Assembly (NCBI GenBank): GCA_034008185.1
Contig: CM067109.1
Coordinates: 55,662,301 to 55,726,300, forward strand
Reading direction: 5' to 3'
DNA from: Gorsachius magnificus
Taxonomy: Eukaryota; Chordata; Aves; Pelecaniformes; Ardeidae
Length of the DNA stretch: 64,000 nucleotides
The position numbers and the translations under genes were made by a program. This document shows positions 62,560-64,000 of the stretch, in pieces; position 1 is the stretch's first letter; every line of letters begins with the position of its first letter. The notes below the pieces were generated by a model that worked only from the letters and a program-made list of their open reading frames with translations, did not search any database and had not been told where the DNA came from.

Positions 62560-63060
62560 TATATGTGCAGCTGCATTTGCCTCTCCATAAATGTCATTTG
62601 ATTATGAGAAAATAAACAGGGAAGGACTCACAGGGAGTCGGTACAGGGCCTGCTTGTTTACCTGCCGCAGCTTTCCGGGCTGAAGAACAAATGTCATGCA
62701 AATGGTGCACCAGCAATGAGCTGCCAATCATCCTGCCTTGGCATTCATGGTGATTTGCTAAATCATTTAAAGAGACATGCTTTACTAAATGAAAAAATAT
62801 CAGCGGCAAGGGCCTGTGTTTAAACATGGGGCTGAGTTATTATCCCAGTAGGCTGGAATGAAATGAAGACATCTTCCAATTAAAGCTTGCAGATGAACCC
62901 AGACAAACCCCCCTTTTTTCATAAAGACAGGCAGATTATGATTGGGAGAGAACAGCGACAGAGGCTTTCATTACAAGCTGATTATGGTGATATAATTCCC
63001 AGTGCTGTGTGTCTGCGGGCCCAACTTCACATTTGAAGGTTTTTAATATAATTTCCTTAG
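62560..63060. promoter_or_regulatory. Candidate conserved noncoding element
   Basis: Repeat-free sequence with retained CpGs (GAGTCGG, TGCCGCAG, TTCCGGGC, CAGCGGC, ACAGCGAC, CTGCGGGC) in an AT-rich setting. It has a perfect POU octamer ATGCAAAT at 62696-62703 and homeobox-type words (TTTGATTATG, CCAATTAAAG, AGATTATGATTGG, TGATTATGG). No extended coding frame is present. The texture is that of an ancient developmental enhancer. It was not aligned to other genomes, so this is a candidate only. Confidence 0.33.
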
Positions 63061-63162
63061 GGTGAAATGCTGAAGATTTATTAAACTTTATGAAGGGCTT
63101 ACAGATCCAATTTAAGAGGACATATCATAGGGCAAAACTGACAGACGATAAAATACATTCCA

Positions 63163-63197
63163 AGAAGAGAGAAAGAGAGAAAGAGAGAAAGAGAGAG

Positions 63198-63260
<63 letters not shown>

Positions 63261-63377
63261 AGAAGAAAGAAAGAAAGGAAGGAAGGGGAGAGAGAGAGAG
63301 AAAGACGTAGAAAAAGAGACAAGAAGGAATGAAGGAAGGAAAAGAAAAGAAAAGGAAAGAGGGAAGGAAGGAAGGAG
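63163..63377 (+). repeat. Polypurine tract with long (GAAA)n core
   Basis: About 215 bp, nearly pure A and G on the plus strand. (GAGA)n and (GAGAAA)n lead into about 15 perfect AAAG units (about 63199-63261), then (GGAA)n and (GA)n variants. It is probably highly variable in length and prone to triplex formation and to assembly collapse. Open frames across it encode Lys/Arg/Glu or Phe/Leu/Ser low complexity and are not genes. Confidence 0.95.
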
Positions 63378-64000
63378 TGGGTTTAAGTTTGGAAACCATT
63401 TAAAAGTATTATTTGTTTATTTAAACTATCCTTTTTTCAAGCAACAGCTATAATTTCCTAAGATTTGTCAGAATTCAATTATTCTCAGGTTTGTTCCATG
63501 CTTAATAAAATCTAAGTGTTCAGATAGTTAATATTTGGGTACTTTAAAATTTTATTGGCTCAAAGAAAAATGGACAAAAAATATTTCAGTGAGATCACTA
63601 ATTTTTTTCAGGTACATATTGTAAAGACCAGCTGTATTTCTACATTTACATGCTCCTTGACACTCCATCTCAATCAGGTGTCACTATGTGACTGTATGCA
63701 GGTGCATACCTAATTACCCATCCATCCGTTTGGGTGTAAGTTAGAGTAAGCGGGTAAATGTAAGTAAATATACAATAATAACTAAAAGTATCAACTACAC
63801 ACACATGCACATATACACAAGCACACACATCCACATCACAGCTGGCAGTGAGAATTTCCCCTACTGCATGTGTAGCTGTATCCTTTGATGCATGAAAAAA
63901 TACTAGACTGTAGTTATAATGTATATTCTGGAAAACACGAAAATAAATCAACACATTGGTTGTTAGAAAGCAGGGAAAAAGAAACATAATAGCAAATTAC
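63378..64000. other. AT-rich noncoding end of window
   Basis: No gene or transposon is recognised. The segment holds a short, impure CA-rich stretch (about 63797-63830) and a zero-length-exon-like junction, TTTTTTTCAG followed by GTACAT, at 63602-63617. Confidence 0.5.

Noticed and set aside
63090..63399. Lys/Arg/Glu-rich and Phe/Leu/Ser-rich open frames
   Set aside because: They are translations of the (GAAA)n microsatellite.

Overview
The window looks like nuclear DNA from a bird, either intergenic or inside a very long intron. The main evidence is four CR1 non-LTR retrotransposon copies, two of which keep the CR1 hallmark tail of tandem ATTCTRTG 8-mers. Two LTRs also resemble a common avian endogenous-retrovirus LTR family (TGTCGTGG... 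to ...CCAGGACA). I saw no Alu, L1 or B1 type mammalian repeats. No complete host protein-coding gene, tRNA, rRNA or CRISPR array could be supported.

Layout. Positions 1-6926 are AT-rich unique-looking sequence. At about 6927-8030 an old LTR is split by a young CR1 (7076-7658, + strand). At 10924-13262 lies an old, heavily broken CR1 on the minus strand. At 18585-20202 lies a CR1 on the plus strand whose last 583-589 bp are about 99% identical to the copy at 7076. From 20203 to 44490 there is mostly unique-looking noncoding DNA with short microsatellites and G-rich motifs. That stretch also holds one possible exon (27944-28040) and a conserved-looking noncoding block (about 34540-34960, with a second at 35515-35700). 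At 44496-45051 there is a solo LTR with a clean 5-bp target-site duplication. At 46820-49782 lies the best-preserved CR1 (minus strand): endonuclease and reverse transcriptase are open except for one 19-nt deletion. From 49783 to the end are unique-looking sequence, a 227-codon ORF with a strong Kozak context (55496), two long polypurine/polypyrimidine tracts (59.05 and 63.16 kb), a nested palindrome cluster (62.0 kb) and a second conserved-looking noncoding block (about 62560-63060).

How the parts relate. The only recognisable coding capacity belongs to CR1 ORF2 (AP-type endonuclease plus reverse transcriptase). All three copies that include the RT catalytic motif (normally F-A-D-D) have a different change in it, so none should be active on its own. 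The nesting gives relative ages: the LTR at 7 kb is older than the CR1 that splits it. The near-identity of the CR1 tails at 7 and 20 kb suggests recent CR1 activity. The noncoding blocks at 34.5 and 62.5 kb are the best places to look for host function, but their conservation is inferred from texture only and has not been tested by alignment.
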